From DAIDKA01 sp035487155 (GTDB lineage Bacteria > Pseudomonadota > Gammaproteobacteria > Steroidobacterales > Steroidobacteraceae), in assembly GCA_035487155.1 (NCBI GenBank), contig DATHMK010000050.1, positions 79,823 through 143,822 on the forward strand: a DNA stretch of 64,000 bases. The letters run 5' to 3'. Both the position numbers and the translations under genes were made by a program. Below the pieces are notes generated by a model. It did not search any database. It saw only the letters and a list, made by a program, of their open reading frames with translations, and was not told where the DNA came from. Position 1 is the stretch's first letter. Each line of letters opens with the position of its first letter. This document shows, piece by piece, positions 63,356 to 64,000 of this stretch.

Positions 63356-64000
63356 TCAGGTACCCGAGCGGCTGGCGTACCACTTCAGCGAGTACTGCAG
63401 CAGCTGCGCGTTGGTCGCCAGATTCAGCTTGCGCTTGAGACTCTGGCGGTGGGACTCGATGGTCTTGACGCTGACATTGAGTGACTCGGCAGCCTGGCGC
63501 GAGGACAGACCGCGGCCGATGAGGCTCAGGACCTGCAGTTCGCGGTTGCTCAGCCGCCCGATGGGATCCGCGGACAGCGCCGGCGGGGGCTCGTCCCGAC
63601 TGCCCCCGAGCGTCGCGGCCATGGCTTCACTGAGATATATGGCTCCGCTTAAGACTCGGCGCAGGGCGACCAGCAGCTGGTCGAACGCAGCCTCCTTCAT
63701 GATGTAGCCCCGGGCGCCGGCCGTGAGCAGGCGGTGGGCGTAGATCGTCTCATCGTGCATCGACAGCACCAGCATCGGCAGGTCGGGACGCTGCGCCCGC
63801 ACTTCGCGCACCAGGTCGATGCCGTCGCCCTGGGCGAGCGACACATCGACGATCAGCACATCCGGGGTAAGCTCGCGGATGGCCGTGCGGGCCTCGCGAT
63901 CACTCTGTGCCTCGCCACAGACCACCAGGTCCGGCTCGGCGTCGATGAGCCGCTTCAGGCCATGGCGGACGATGGGATGATCGTCGACGATCAGCACCCG
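63356..64000 (-). CDS. NarL/LuxR-family response regulator (5' partial)
   Basis: The reading frame runs off the window end, so the start is outside; the visible part begins RVLIVDDHP. REC domain with VDD and LIVDVSLAQG (phospho-Asp) and YIMKEA. LuxR-type HTH at the C terminus (LSNRELQVLSLIGRGLSSRQ; SLNVSVKTIESHRQSLKRKL). It should activate or repress genes after phosphorylation. Its stop is 3 bases from the convergent Anbu gene. Confidence 0.95.
   Translation of the reverse strand, partial: RVLIVDDHPIVRHGLKRLIDAEPDLVVCGEAQSDREARTAIRELTPDVLIVDVSLAQGDGIDLVREVRAQRPDLPMLVLSMHDETIYAHRLLTAGARGYIMKEAAFDQLLVALRRVLSGAIYLSEAMAATLGGSRDEPPPALSADPIGRLSNRELQVLSLIGRGLSSRQAAESLNVSVKTIESHRQSLKRKLNLATNAQLLQYSLKWYASRSGT

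Overview
The window reads as chromosomal DNA of a GC-rich Gammaproteobacterium, possibly near the Nevskiales/Steroidobacterales/Xanthomonadales. This placement is inference. It rests on the mutY-yggX pair, CadC-type regulators carrying PD40 propellers, an S9 peptidase, NodT-type RND efflux genes, many c-di-GMP proteins, and dense coding with ATGA/TGATG overlaps. I count 52 intact or window-edge protein genes, one tRNA-Phe(GAA) and one conjugation-gene relic. No rRNA, intact IS element, integrase or CRISPR array was seen.

Layout. 1-4.1 kb: a REC-PAS-GGDEF-EAL protein cut by the window start and two histidine kinases. 4.2-8.4 kb: a P3A-type H+-ATPase, a PPK2 polyphosphate kinase and an MDR oxidoreductase, apparently one operon. 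8.4-11.5 kb: a MOT1-type anion transporter facing an arsenic operon (arsR, arsN2, aquaporin, arsC) that has no ArsB/Acr3 pump. 11.5-17.5 kb: an RND efflux operon in the order permease, adaptor, outer-membrane factor.

17.5-33 kb: an eleven-gene minus-strand operon with almost no intergenic space. In transcription order it encodes a B12/radical-SAM protein, a methyltransferase with a membrane tail, a putative outer-membrane protein, a histidine kinase, a REC-degenerate-HD protein, a membrane GT2 glycosyltransferase, a beta-helix protein, a membrane PAS protein, a degenerate-GGDEF/intact-EAL protein, a NodB-like deacetylase and a GNAT-like protein. A REC-degenerate-EAL gene lies just upstream. 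I read it as a signal-controlled envelope polysaccharide or glycolipid locus that I cannot match to a named system.

33-40 kb: a small proline-rich membrane protein, a secreted metallophosphoesterase, a secreted hypothetical protein, a mono-haem protein and a di-haem peroxidase on the minus strand, then an S9 peptidase. 40-44.5 kb: a CadC/PD40 regulator, a WYL regulator, a GST and a secreted hydrolase. 44.5-51 kb: a 1659-residue DUF4062-like/STAND/TM/14xWD40 protein translationally coupled to a DUF1206 membrane protein, next to a relic of a conjugative coupling-protein gene. This is the best candidate for an undescribed defence or signalling module.

51-57.6 kb: a tautomerase, OsmC and AraC genes, then a LysR gene divergent from DUF4242-mddA-diiron genes (methanethiol to dimethyl sulfide), then a secreted SMP-30/NHL propeller. 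57.9-64 kb: tRNA-Phe, yggX, mutY, and the conserved Anbu cluster (circularly permuted ATP-grasp, alpha-E, transglutaminase-like, Anbu protease). The transglutaminase-like member lacks its catalytic Cys and His. A NarL-type response regulator is cut by the window end.
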